Part shown: positions 54,845 to 63,960 of the stretch, one piece after another
Layout of the letters: each line of letters begins with the position of its first letter
Position numbering within the stretch: position 1 is the stretch's first letter
From: Kribbella sp. NBC_00382
Lineage (GTDB): Bacteria; Actinomycetota; Actinomycetes; Propionibacteriales; Kribbellaceae
Length of the DNA stretch: 64,000 nt
Direction: 5' to 3'
Assembly (NCBI RefSeq): GCF_036067295.1
Contig: NZ_CP107954.1
Span: 1,364,001-1,428,000 of the forward strand
The notes under the pieces: model-generated
Databases searched by the model: none
What the model was told of the DNA's origin: nothing
The model's input: only the letters and a program-made list of their open reading frames with translations
Position numbers and translations under genes: made by a program

Positions 54845-56686
54845 TCAGCGGGCGCTCAGTACGCCCGCTCCGAAGGCAGCTCCGTCGCGGTGGACGGCTC
54901 TGGCGGCGAGGATCGTGTTCAGCAGGACGGGATGAATCCGGCCGCCGAACTCCTGCCTGGTCAGGGCTGCCACTCCGGCCGCACTCGGTGCCGATGCCGA
55001 CGTACCGAAGAAGCGGCACTGGCCTTCAACGGCGGTCGGGCAGGTGCCGGAGCCGAACGGTCCTACCCCGCTGACCGAGACGCCGTCGGAGGCGGCCCAG
55101 TACGGCGCCGGGAAGCTCCGGGAGAGCGGGCCGGGGATGCCCTTGCACGGACCGGGCTTGTTGGCCGGGCAGCGCGTGGTGGTGATGATCTGGGTCGGGC
55201 CGGCCGCGCTGTACGCCTCCAGCGCGATCGTCTTCGGGTCCACCGACGTGCTGGCGTTGACCGCGCCGGCGCTGGTCGCGAGTCCCAGGTAGTTCGAGTC
55301 CGGGTTCATCGAACCGGCCCGCTCGGGCGGGTCGATCGTCTGGACGCCGGCCGACAGCGCGCGCCAGCGCAGGTCAAGTACCGGCGCCTTCTTGGCCGAC
55401 GAGGTGCCCTGGACGTCCACGACGAGCTTGGCGGGCTGCGCCACCCCGGTCGTGTTCTCGTAGATGAACTGCTCGATGGTGTCGCCGACCCCATCGGCCT
55501 GGACGGCGTTGCTGGCCGCGAGGCACTTGGTGCCGGTGGCATCCATCAGGTACAGGTTCAGGTCGGTGAACCCGCCCTGACCCGCAGTCGGGAAGACGGC
55601 GCGCGGCTCACTCCACTGCAGCGTGGGCATGACCGTCGCGCCCGGCAGCAGGTTGAGGTCGTACGTCGTGTCCTCGCCGCGCAGCTTCACCACGTTGTCG
55701 ACCGCGTTCGGGCAGCCGGTGAACGGTCCGACGGCGCCGTCGGCTCCCTTGCCGGTACCGATGGCCGTGACTCGTGGTGCGTGCCGGCCACCGAGGTTGC
55801 CGGCCGACGAGCTGACCCAGATGCCGTGGGCCGCGAGACCCTCAGCAGTCGCAGCGCCGATGCCCTGCTGGAAGGCGGGCTCGTCATCGAGGGCGATGTC
55901 CTCGGCGATCATCGTCACGCCCGCGTTGGCGAGCTCGTGGAACGCCTCGACGTACTCGGCCGTGGTGTCCCGCGTACTGGCGTAGGCGAGCTTCGCCTGC
56001 GGGGCGATGTCGTGGATGATCTCGAGCATCGCGGTGCCCTCGTCATCGTCGTACGCCGCCTGCCGCAGAACCTGTACGTCGGCCGGCAACTCGCCCTGCG
56101 CGACGGACTCGGCGAGGTGATCGACATCGCCGGAGATGGCGCCGATCTTCTGCCCCTTGCCGGTCAGCCCCCGGGCCTGAGCCAGGTCGGCCTTGTGCAA
56201 CGGCACGCTCTCGGCCTCGATCGGCCCGGCATCCACAGCCGGCCTGAGCGAAGGCCGCAACGCGCTCACCCAGCCGAGGCTCGCCACCGCGTCAAGCTTG
56301 TCGTACGGAACGGTCGTGGACAGCAGACCGGTCGTCGGCAGCTCAGCCCCCGGTACGGCCTTGAAGTCAGCCGCGTTCTTCAGCACCGACACCCCGAGCG
56401 AGGTGAGCGCCGCCTCCTGCTGAGTCGTCACCGGCGCGGCGGCATAGACCTGTACTCCGATCCGCCCACTGGCATCGATCCCAAGCGACCGCGCCTCAGG
56501 CGACGCCGTACTGACCCTCGCCTTGGCAGCCGCGCCCGCAAGCGCCGCGCTGTCCCTCAACAGTGTTGGAATCTTGGACGGTTGAGCCGCCACCGGTGCC
56601 GCCACAGCCGGTTGCACCACCGCCGCGGCAACCAATGCCGGAGCAATCAACAACAAACTGCTCACCAGATACGTCGACCTCTTCAC
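54845..56686 (-). CDS. Secreted S8-like serine peptidase with altered catalytic site
   Basis: 613 aa. A signal peptide (residues 1-30, SSLLLIAPALVAAAVVQPA) and a prodomain-like region precede the subtilase core. The Asp region is IGAISGDVDH (Asp187/Asp189) and the Ser motif is FFGTSASAPSAAG with Ser563. The usual His motif HGT is replaced by DEGTAM (Glu216), followed by LEIIHDIAPQAKL. Cys pairs suggest secretion. The Glu-Asp-Ser pattern is closer to sedolisins, so activity and pH optimum may differ from normal subtilases. Confidence 0.8.
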   Translation of the reverse strand: MKRSTYLVSSLLLIAPALVAAAVVQPAVAAPVAAQPSKIPTLLRDSAALAGAAAKARVSTASPEARSLGIDASGRIGVQVYAAAPVTTQQEAALTSLGVSVLKNAADFKAVPGAELPTTGLLSTTVPYDKLDAVASLGWVSALRPSLRPAVDAGPIEAESVPLHKADLAQARGLTGKGQKIGAISGDVDHLAESVAQGELPADVQVLRQAAYDDDEGTAMLEIIHDIAPQAKLAYASTRDTTAEYVEAFHELANAGVTMIAEDIALDDEPAFQQGIGAATAEGLAAHGIWVSSSAGNLGGRHAPRVTAIGTGKGADGAVGPFTGCPNAVDNVVKLRGEDTTYDLNLLPGATVMPTLQWSEPRAVFPTAGQGGFTDLNLYLMDATGTKCLAASNAVQADGVGDTIEQFIYENTTGVAQPAKLVVDVQGTSSAKKAPVLDLRWRALSAGVQTIDPPERAGSMNPDSNYLGLATSAGAVNASTSVDPKTIALEAYSAAGPTQIITTTRCPANKPGPCKGIPGPLSRSFPAPYWAASDGVSVSGVGPFGSGTCPTAVEGQCRFFGTSASAPSAAGVAALTRQEFGGRIHPVLLNTILAARAVHRDGAAFGAGVLSAR

Positions 56687-56779
56687 AGAGCCCCTCCCCT
56701 AGCTTCGCGAACCTCGCACCACCGTGACCCACCAGCCAGACCCTGTCCAGAGCTTCATCCGACAACGAGGGGAATCCCC

Positions 56780-57499
56780 ATCTACCCGTCCAAGTTCAGT
56801 CAACTGTTCACCGAATCGGCCCCGTTGATCGCCAACGGCAACCACGCCCGCGACACCCCGCCCGAAGAAGGTGGCCGCTGGCCGGTAAGCGTCGTACTTC
56901 GCCCAGCAACCGACAGCCCGCTGAGCCAAACCCTCGACCAACTCACGGCCGAAGCAGCAGCCGTAGCCGGCGAGGGCCATTGGCAAACCGGACAACTCGG
57001 CTCAGCCCACCTGACCGTCCGCGCCCTCGAGCACTACCGCCCGACCGTCGACCCCGACGAACCAGTCATCAAGCGCTACCAGTCAGCCATGGAGCGAGCC
57101 GCCACCACCGGCCCCGCCCGCATCGAGGTCACCGGCCTCACCCTCACGCCCGGCACCGTCATGGCTTGCGCCGTCGCCCTCGACGACCAGGCCGACCTCT
57201 TCATGGACCAGCTCAGGTTCGAACTGGGCCCCGATGCCTGGCGAGAAATCTCCTACGGCCGCCGCGACATCTGGTACCTCAACCTCCTCCACTTCACCAC
57301 CGCCATCCCCGATCCGGCTCGGCTCATCGACTGGGTGGATGCCCGGCGCAACACCGTCTACGGGCAGGTCAGCATCGACGTGGCTGAACTGGTTCGGTTC
57401 TGGCATGTTCCGGGCGGCTTACGGCCGTACATGCGGCCCGAAGTACTGGGGAGCGCTTACCTCAGGAACCGGTTCCGTGGGCAAGGTCTTGCGGAGTGA
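56780..57499 (+). CDS. 2H phosphoesterase (2'-5' RNA ligase-like) family protein
   Basis: About 239 aa. Two HxT motifs typical of the 2H superfamily are present: SAHLTVRAL near the N-terminus and LLHFTTAIPD in the C-terminal half. The preceding GGRWPVSVVLRP forms the first strand. The RNA or nucleotide substrate is unknown. No ATG or GTG exists near the 5' end. ATC at 56780 has an excellent GAGGGG 7 nt before it and begins a plausible N-terminus; the only standard start nearby is TTG 56825, without a ribosome binding site. The stop overlaps the operator of the next gene. Confidence 0.7.
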   Translation: MYPSKFSQLFTESAPLIANGNHARDTPPEEGGRWPVSVVLRPATDSPLSQTLDQLTAEAAAVAGEGHWQTGQLGSAHLTVRALEHYRPTVDPDEPVIKRYQSAMERAATTGPARIEVTGLTLTPGTVMACAVALDDQADLFMDQLRFELGPDAWREISYGRRDIWYLNLLHFTTAIPDPARLIDWVDARRNTVYGQVSIDVAELVRFWHVPGGLRPYMRPEVLGSAYLRNRFRGQGLAE

Positions 57500-57519
57500 G
57501 AGCGCTCTAGTTCCGGAAC
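57497..57519. promoter_or_regulatory. LacI/CebR-like operator and adjacent palindrome
   Basis: TGAGAGCGCTCTAG (57497-57510) matches the CebR/CelR box TGGGAGCGCTCCCA at 10 of 14 positions, including the central AGAGCGCTCT palindrome's GAGCGCTC core. A second palindrome GTTCCGGAAC (57510-57519) follows directly. Both lie just upstream of the putative GH3 promoter. Confidence 0.55.
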
Positions 57520-57529
57520 CGGTGGGGTA

Positions 57530-57558
57530 TTGACGCGGTCGGTCGGAGGGCTGAGAGT
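57530..57558 (+). promoter_or_regulatory. Candidate promoter of the GH3 gene
   Basis: TTGACG (57530-57535) and GAGAGT (57553-57558) are 17 nt apart, about 50 nt upstream of the ATG, with the operator-like palindromes immediately before the -35 box. Confidence 0.45.
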
Positions 57559-57609
57559 CGGGCGCGACGCGTGCGTGAGGCTCGCGCAGCGAAGCTGGAG
57601 GAGTCGCCC

Positions 57610-60600
57610 ATGCCCAGGTGGCCTGTCAATCGATCGATTCGTTCCAGACGGCGGACGGCGGTGGTCAGCTCCGTTGCGTTGCTGGCCGGACTGCTGCCGC
57701 TCGGCGTGGCGGCTCAGGCCAATGCCGATGACCCGGCGCCGCTCGTGCTGGCGGCGTTCGAAGGGGGCGAGCAGTTCGCGTCGCCGCCCAACGCCGGCAT
57801 CTTCGGGTGGGGCAGCGATGCCGACGACCCGCCGACGATGGAGTTCCAGGCCCGCGCCGACGCGCCGGTCGGCGGCAAGGTGCTGCACGGTACGTACAAC
57901 ATCAGCGGGTACGGCGGTTTCAGCCACGACGTGCAGTACGACCAGAACCCCGGCGACTGGTCGGCGCACAAGGGCATCCGGTTCTGGTGGTACGGGCAGA
58001 ACACCGCGCCGCTGCCGCCCGGCTCGGGCAAGCGGATCTTCTTCGAGATCAAGGACGGTGGCGCGAACGCCGAGGCGTCGGAGCTGTGGAACACCAGCTT
58101 CACCGACGACTGGCAGGGCTGGCACCTGGTCGAGATCCCGTTCGCCGACCTCGCCTACCGCGGCGACTACCAGCCCGTCGGTGGCATCGACCACATCCTC
58201 AACCTCGACAAGATGTGGGGCTACGCGATCACCATGCCGGTCGGGACTCCTGGTGAGTTCGCGATCGACCAGGTCGAGGTCTACGGCAAGGCCGACCCGG
58301 CGCTGAAGGCGAGCATCGTCACCGACGCGGAGGTCTACCCGGTCAAGGAGGGTGGCACGGCGAAGGTCAAGATCAGCCTCGCCACCACCGGCGCGGTACC
58401 GCTGGAAGAGCCCGTCACGGTCGAGTACCGCACCGGAACCGGCACCGCGGGAGCCGGCGACTACACCCCGGTCTCCGGCGCCTTCACCTTCCCGGCCGGT
58501 ACGCCGTCAGGCGCGTCCCAGACCGTCAAGGTGATCACCCAGCGCGACACCACAGCCGAGGTGGCCGAGACCATCCCGCTGGACCTCACCGTCACCGGCG
58601 CGAAGCCACCGGTCACCCAGCCGAAGGTCGTCATCAACGCCCACGACCTCCCGTACCTGAACCCGGCCCTGCCCGTGAAGACCAGGGTCGCCGACCTGCT
58701 CAGCCGGATGACGCTGGCCGAGAAGGTCGGCCAGATGACCCAGGCCGAGCGCAACGCGCTGCGCTCCAAGAGCGACATCGCGACCTACGCCCTCGGCTCG
58801 CTGCTGTCCGGCGGTGGCTCCGTACCGTCGCCGAACACCCCGGCCGCCTGGGCCGCGATGATCGACACCTTCCAGCTGAACGCGCAGGCGACCCGCCTGC
58901 AGGTGCCGTTGATCTACGGCGTCGACGCGGTCCACGGTCACAACAACGTGATCGGCGCGACGATCCTCCCGCACAACATCGGGATCGGCGCGACCCACGA
59001 CGAGGAGCTGGCCCAGAAGACCGGCCAGGTCACCGCGGCCGAGGTCCGGGCGACCGGCATCCCGTGGGACTTCGCCCCCTGCCTCTGCGTGGTCCGCGAC
59101 GACCGCTGGGGCCGCTCGTACGAGGGCTACAGCGAGGACCCCGCGCTCGTGAAGGTGATGGCCAGTGTCATCACCGGTATGCAGGGCAAGGCCGACGGCA
59201 GTGAGCTTGGCCAATACAACAAGGTGCTCGCGACCGCCAAGCACTACGTGGGCGATGGCGGTACGACGTACGGATCGTCCACGACGGGTAGCTACAAGAT
59301 CGACCAGGGCGTCACCAAGGTGACCCAGAAGCAGCTCGAGGACATCCACCTCGCGCCCTTCAAGACCGCGGTCGACCTCGGCGTCGGCACCGTGATGCCG
59401 TCGTACTCGAGCGTCGAGATCCTCGACGACAACGGCGCGACCATCAGCGGCCCGACCAAGATGCACGGCGACGCGGCGCTGATCAACGGAACGCTGAAGG
59501 ACAAGCTGGGCTTCAAGGGCTTCGTGATCAGCGACTGGCAGGCGATCGACCAGCTGCCGGGCGACTACCCGAGCGACATCCGGACGTCGATCAACGCCGG
59601 CCTCGACATGATCATGGTGCCGACCAACTACCAGGCCTTCACCCAGGGCCTGACCGACGAGGTCACCGCCGGCCGGGTCACCCAGGCCCGGGTGGACGAC
59701 GCCGTCAGCCGGATCCTGACCGAGAAGTTCAAGCTCGGCCTCTTCGAGCACCCGTACGCCGACAAGACCCGGCTCGGCACTGTTGGCTCCGCGGCCAACC
59801 GCGCGGTCGGCCGGGAGGCGGCGGCCAAGTCCCAGGTACTGCTCAAGAACGACGGCAACCTGTTGCCGTTGGCACCCACTGCCAAGGTCTACGTTGCCGG
59901 CAGTAACGCCAACGACCTGGGTAACCAGATGGGCGGCTGGAGCATCACCTGGCAGGGCGGCTCCGGCAACACCACCACCGGTACGACGATCCTCGACGGG
60001 ATCAAGCAGGTCGCACCGACCGCCACGTTCAGCCAGGACGCCTCGGCGCCCCTGGAAGGACACGATGTCGGTGTCGTCGTGGTCGGCGAGAAGCCGTACG
60101 CCGAAGGCATCGGTGACGTCGGCAACGGTCACACGCTCGGCCTGACCGCCGCAGACAAGGCAGCCGTGGACAAGGTGTGCGCGGCGATGAAGTGCGTCGT
60201 CCTGGTCGTCTCCGGTCGCCCGGAGATGATCGCCGACCAGCTCGGCGAGATCAACGCGGTCGTCGCGTCCTGGCTGCCGGGCACTGAGGGCGCCGGCGTC
60301 GCGGATGTACTGTTCGGCAAGAAGCCGTTCAGCGGCCGGCTGCCGGTCACCTGGCCGAAGTCGGAGGCCCAGGAGCCGATCAACGTCGGCGATGCGGCGT
60401 ACGACCCGCAGTACCCGTTCGGCTGGGGTCTCACGACGCAGGCCGCGGCCCGGGAGAACGTGTCGGACACGCGGAAGGACCTGCTGCGCAGAGCTGCATC
60501 CGACCCGAACGTCCGTGCCGCCGCAGGGCATCTCAACGAGGCCCTGAAGGTGAAGGACTGGTCGGGGCCGCAGGCAACGACCGTACTGGCCGAGCTCGGT

Positions 60601-60810
60601 CAGGCGGGCGCGGCTCTGCAGCTGACCACGGCGGATACCTCGAACGAGGACGACGCCGTCGTCACCGGCGCCCGCTGGATCGCCCAGAACAAGATCGGCC
60701 AGAACCTCGACGAAGCGAAGTCGAAGCTCACCGCCGATGCTGAGCACCTGGCGCTCAGCGGCGAGCTCAGCAACGCGATCGCGAAGCTGGCCGCGGCGTA
60801 CAACCTGTAG
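57610..60810 (+). CDS. Secreted multidomain glycoside hydrolase family 3 (beta-glucosidase-like)
   Basis: 1066 aa. A twin-Arg-like, Arg-rich signal sequence (NRSIRSRRRTAVVSSVALLA) is followed by a beta-sandwich binding domain of the CBM11/CIA30 type (residues about 45-210), a Calx-beta-like domain (about 215-335), then GH3. The GH3 N-domain has GVDAVHGHNN, CVVRDDRWGRSYEGYSEDP and KHYVGDGGT, with the nucleophile Asp642 in GFVISDWQA. The C-domain ends near LPVTWPKSEAQEP. It probably releases glucose from beta-glucans or cello-oligosaccharides. GGAGGAG 6 nt before ATG 57610 sets the start. Confidence 0.92.
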   Translation: MPRWPVNRSIRSRRRTAVVSSVALLAGLLPLGVAAQANADDPAPLVLAAFEGGEQFASPPNAGIFGWGSDADDPPTMEFQARADAPVGGKVLHGTYNISGYGGFSHDVQYDQNPGDWSAHKGIRFWWYGQNTAPLPPGSGKRIFFEIKDGGANAEASELWNTSFTDDWQGWHLVEIPFADLAYRGDYQPVGGIDHILNLDKMWGYAITMPVGTPGEFAIDQVEVYGKADPALKASIVTDAEVYPVKEGGTAKVKISLATTGAVPLEEPVTVEYRTGTGTAGAGDYTPVSGAFTFPAGTPSGASQTVKVITQRDTTAEVAETIPLDLTVTGAKPPVTQPKVVINAHDLPYLNPALPVKTRVADLLSRMTLAEKVGQMTQAERNALRSKSDIATYALGSLLSGGGSVPSPNTPAAWAAMIDTFQLNAQATRLQVPLIYGVDAVHGHNNVIGATILPHNIGIGATHDEELAQKTGQVTAAEVRATGIPWDFAPCLCVVRDDRWGRSYEGYSEDPALVKVMASVITGMQGKADGSELGQYNKVLATAKHYVGDGGTTYGSSTTGSYKIDQGVTKVTQKQLEDIHLAPFKTAVDLGVGTVMPSYSSVEILDDNGATISGPTKMHGDAALINGTLKDKLGFKGFVISDWQAIDQLPGDYPSDIRTSINAGLDMIMVPTNYQAFTQGLTDEVTAGRVTQARVDDAVSRILTEKFKLGLFEHPYADKTRLGTVGSAANRAVGREAAAKSQVLLKNDGNLLPLAPTAKVYVAGSNANDLGNQMGGWSITWQGGSGNTTTGTTILDGIKQVAPTATFSQDASAPLEGHDVGVVVVGEKPYAEGIGDVGNGHTLGLTAADKAAVDKVCAAMKCVVLVVSGRPEMIADQLGEINAVVASWLPGTEGAGVADVLFGKKPFSGRLPVTWPKSEAQEPINVGDAAYDPQYPFGWGLTTQAAARENVSDTRKDLLRRAASDPNVRAAAGHLNEALKVKDWSGPQATTVLAELGQAGAALQLTTADTSNEDDAVVTGARWIAQNKIGQNLDEAKSKLTADAEHLALSGELSNAIAKLAAAYNL

Positions 60811-60831
60811 GTCCTTTTAGGAAACAAGGAC

Positions 60832-60867
60832 GAGGGGGTCGGCGAGTTGCACCTCGCCGGCCCCCTC
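60832..60867. terminator. Bidirectional terminator between GH3 and MMPL genes
   Basis: GAGGGGG...CGGCGAG pairs with CTCGCCG...CCCCCTC in a 15-bp stem with a single non-Watson-Crick position and a 6-nt loop, followed by TGGTTTTG on the plus strand. Confidence 0.8.
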
Positions 60868-60875
60868 TGGTTTTG

Positions 60876-63017
60876 TCAGACCGTGACCAGCTCGCGGTCT
60901 GTCGATGGGACTGGCTGAGCGGCGGACAGCTTGTTCGGCCACCACGCCTTCCGGCCGAGCAGGACCATGATCGACGGCAGCATCACGATGCGGACCAGGG
61001 TCGCGTCGATCAGTACGGCGACCGCCAGGCCGACGCCCATCTGCTTCATCTCGATCATTCCGAGTGAGGCGAAGACGGCGAACACCGAGACCATCACGGC
61101 CGCCGCGCTCGTCACCACACCCGCCGACTCGGTGATCCCCTTGCGTACCGCCTCCTGCGGCGTCAGCCCGTCGCGGACGCCTTCACGGATCCGCCCGAGG
61201 ACGAACACGTGGTAGTCCATCGACAGCCCGACCAGGATGACGAACAGGAACACCGGGATCCACGACACCACGAACCCGGGCGAGGTGAAGTCCAGCAGTC
61301 CTTCGGCCCAGGTGTGCTGGAAGACCAGGGACAGTACGCCGAAGCAGGCCGCCACCGATGCCAAGTTCAGCAACGTCGTGACGAGTGCGATCGCCAGGCT
61401 GCGGAAGGTGAACGCCATCATCACCAACGTCAGGATGAGCACGAAGGCGATCACATAAGGCAGTTGTTCCCGCTGATGCTGCCCGTAGTCGACCTGCGCC
61501 GCTGCCTCCCCACCTACTGCCCACTTGGCGGTCGTGATGGCCTGAGGGACAAGCCCGTCGCGGAGCTGGTCGAGAGCCGCCCGGGCGTTGTCGCTCGTGT
61601 CCGGCTTCACCGACACCAGGGTCAGTACTGCTGTCTCCCCCGCCTGCCGGATCTCGCTTGCTGGTGCCACCACAAACCCTTTACTGGCGACCGCCGCCGT
61701 CTGCAGCTTGGCCAGCCCCGTCGCCGCATCATTGCCCTGCGCAACGATATCGAAGCTCATCCCCTGCGACGGGAAGTTCTGCTGCAGCGCCTGCATCGTC
61801 TTCACCTCAGGAATGCTCTGCGGCAACGTGCTCAAACCACCCGGCTCGGTCTTCATCCCCAGCGCCGGTACTGCGAGCGCCACCACCGCGACGGCCGAGA
61901 TCACCAGTGCGACCTTGGGAAAGCGCAGTACGGGCGCCAGGATCCGCCGGCTGATGCCACCCGGCCCGATGCGACGGTTGAGCCGCCACAGCAACGGAAC
62001 GCGCGGGCGATCGACCCGATGACCCAGCTTCACCAACAGCGCTGGGAGAACGGTGAGCGACCCAAGTACCGCCACCGCGACAACCACGATTGTCGCCGTG
62101 GCCATCGACGAGAAGACGGGGTCCTGCGCGACGTACAGGCCTGCCATCGAGACGATGACCGCGAGCCCGGAGACAACCACCGAATGCCCCGACGTGGCCG
62201 CGGCGATCTCGACCGCGTCGACCGTACCGTGGCCACGGCGTCGTTCTTCTCGCTCGCGTTTGAGGTAGAAGAGCGAGTAGTCGACGCCGACTGCCATGCC
62301 GATCAGCAGCACGACATTCGCGACCGAACCTCCGTCGGGGAACGCGTAGGACAGCGGCGCGTAGAACCCGAGCGCCGCACCGACGGCCGAGAACGCCAGC
62401 AGGACAGGGATTCCGGCTGCGATCAACGCACCGAAGGCGAGCAACATCAGGCCGAACGTCAACGGCAGGCTGATCTTCTCAGCCCGCGCGAGGTCGGAGC
62501 TGACCTGCTTCCAGACCCCCTTGTTGAGCGACGCACTACCGGCCTGCTCGATCGTCAGCGACGGATTGGCCTTCTGCACCTCACTGGTTGCCGCGAGCAA
62601 CTTGTCGACGTTGTCGGCGGCATCGTCCGCGTTCCCCTTCAACGAGATCGGCAGCAACGCCGCCTTGCCGTTGGCCGCCCAGACCGGCTGCCCCACCTCA
62701 GCCACCGCATCGATCCCCGTCATCTTCTGCTGCAGCTGCTTTAACGCCGTGGTCGCGGCTGCTTTGTCCAGCGCACCATCAGGGTCGGTCAGCAGAACCG
62801 TCTCGCCAGGCTTGTTCTCCAGGCCGGCGTCGCGGATCAGCTCCGACGCCGTCCCCGACTGACCGATCCAGGTGTCATCGGCCTTCGTCTTCTGGGTTGG
62901 AATCGCGACCATCAGCCCGACCGCGACGACGACAAGCATCAGCCAGAAGCCGATCGCCCGCCATGGATGGGTAGCACTCCAGCGCGCCACGCGCACCGTC
63001 ACCGATCCCCTGCTCAT
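60876..63017 (-). CDS. MMPL family RND transporter
   Basis: 713 aa with about 12 helices in two halves. IGMAVGVDYSLFYLKREREE in the first half and LVGLSMDYHVFVLGRIREGV in the second carry the proton-relay Asp-Tyr pairs typical of MmpL proteins. The two periplasmic porter domains (residues about 45-180 and 390-520) are present. The cargo is probably a lipid or hydrophobic compound, but no biosynthetic genes are adjacent. ATG 63017 was chosen (GAGAGGG upstream) over an in-frame start 32 codons earlier. Confidence 0.92.
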   Translation of the reverse strand: MSRGSVTVRVARWSATHPWRAIGFWLMLVVVAVGLMVAIPTQKTKADDTWIGQSGTASELIRDAGLENKPGETVLLTDPDGALDKAAATTALKQLQQKMTGIDAVAEVGQPVWAANGKAALLPISLKGNADDAADNVDKLLAATSEVQKANPSLTIEQAGSASLNKGVWKQVSSDLARAEKISLPLTFGLMLLAFGALIAAGIPVLLAFSAVGAALGFYAPLSYAFPDGGSVANVVLLIGMAVGVDYSLFYLKREREERRRGHGTVDAVEIAAATSGHSVVVSGLAVIVSMAGLYVAQDPVFSSMATATIVVVAVAVLGSLTVLPALLVKLGHRVDRPRVPLLWRLNRRIGPGGISRRILAPVLRFPKVALVISAVAVVALAVPALGMKTEPGGLSTLPQSIPEVKTMQALQQNFPSQGMSFDIVAQGNDAATGLAKLQTAAVASKGFVVAPASEIRQAGETAVLTLVSVKPDTSDNARAALDQLRDGLVPQAITTAKWAVGGEAAAQVDYGQHQREQLPYVIAFVLILTLVMMAFTFRSLAIALVTTLLNLASVAACFGVLSLVFQHTWAEGLLDFTSPGFVVSWIPVFLFVILVGLSMDYHVFVLGRIREGVRDGLTPQEAVRKGITESAGVVTSAAAVMVSVFAVFASLGMIEMKQMGVGLAVAVLIDATLVRIVMLPSIMVLLGRKAWWPNKLSAAQPVPSTDRELVTV

Positions 63018-63149
63018 CCTGGTAACCCTCTCGCCATCCCCGCACGGGCGCTCTACCCGCTCACCACGAGCCTGGCGGTTGGCTGGAGAGTTCTCAGGAG
63101 TGTCAGCCCCCACGGAGGGGTAGTGCTAGGTCCACCAACACGTACGAGG

Positions 63150-63221
63150 CACCCACCCGTACTCGTGTCGCGCCCCCACGTCTTGAGCCCACCCGAACCA
63201 CTGACCGTGTGCCGCATCGGG
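63150..63221. repeat. Left copy of a 72-nt inverted repeat
   Basis: Matches the reverse complement of 63889-63960 at 62 of 72 positions, including 29 consecutive identical bases at 63175-63203 that begin CCCACGTCTTGAG. Confidence 0.85.
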
Positions 63222-63756
63222 TGGACGACTCCACTGACGCTGGCCAGGCTCATCCCCCCTCGGCCCACTCGTACTCACGCCCGCACGCAGCCGATGCGGA
63301 TGACGACTGTGCGGCGGAGCTGACGCGTTGCCGCGCTCGCACTGCGGACGGCACAGCACAGCTGCCCGCGCTGTGGACGCCGTCGATCGGGTGCTGTGTG
63401 GACCCGGACGGTAACAAACTTGCACGGGGAGGCAACTAGTTTCCAGCTAAGTCTGGTCCGGCGACGGGCAACCCAGAAATGGGGCAGCCAGCGCTGCCGC
63501 CACCACGACGCGTGAACGCAAGCCCGCGAAAGCCCCCACGGCAGACGCCGCCACCTCGACCGGTCCACCCCGACAACCGGCCGCGCCGTCAGAATCCAGC
63601 AGTAGCCGACGTGGCGCCCAGCGCCACGAGGCCGAGGCCGGCCGTGGAGCGGGCGATGCGCAGATCTCAGCGAGCCTCGTCCCGGTGGGCCGGCGCCTCC
63701 GGCCAGCCCGGCGGTCGCCGAGACCGCCACCACCGAGCAGCCTCCTCCAACTTTGA

Positions 63757-63801
63757 GCTCGACGTGAGCGTTCCCGCCCGGCCCAGACGCTCACGTCGAG
63801 C
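63757..63801. repeat. Hairpin inside the inverted-repeat segment
   Basis: GCTCGACGTGAGCG and CGCTCACGTCGAGC are perfect complements (14 bp, 15 with the adjoining T-A pair) separated by a 17-nt spacer. A shorter GCTCGACGTGAG also occurs near 3181. Confidence 0.75.
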
Positions 63802-63888
63802 ACAGAGTGGCCGAAGGGCCGCCCGGCTGCCCCTCCGGCACGGGTCCGTGGCACCCGCCCGCCTGAGCAAACCCATCCGAGTCCCCCG

Positions 63889-63960
63889 CCCGACGCGGCA
63901 CACCCGCAGTGGTTCGGGTGGGCTCAAGACGTGGGCACGCAACACGAGCTCGGGTGGGAG
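63889..63960. repeat. Right copy of the 72-nt inverted repeat
   Basis: Inverted partner of 63150-63221. The two copies enclose 667 bp. No clear target-site duplication flanks the pair; only a short GTACG is shared near both outer ends. Confidence 0.85.

Noticed and set aside
63275..63945. Overlapping minus-strand frames of 90-150 codons in the end region
   Set aside because: Composition is Arg/Ser/Pro-biased in several phases at once, there is no ribosome binding site, and part of the apparent similarity between frames comes only from the inverted repeat.
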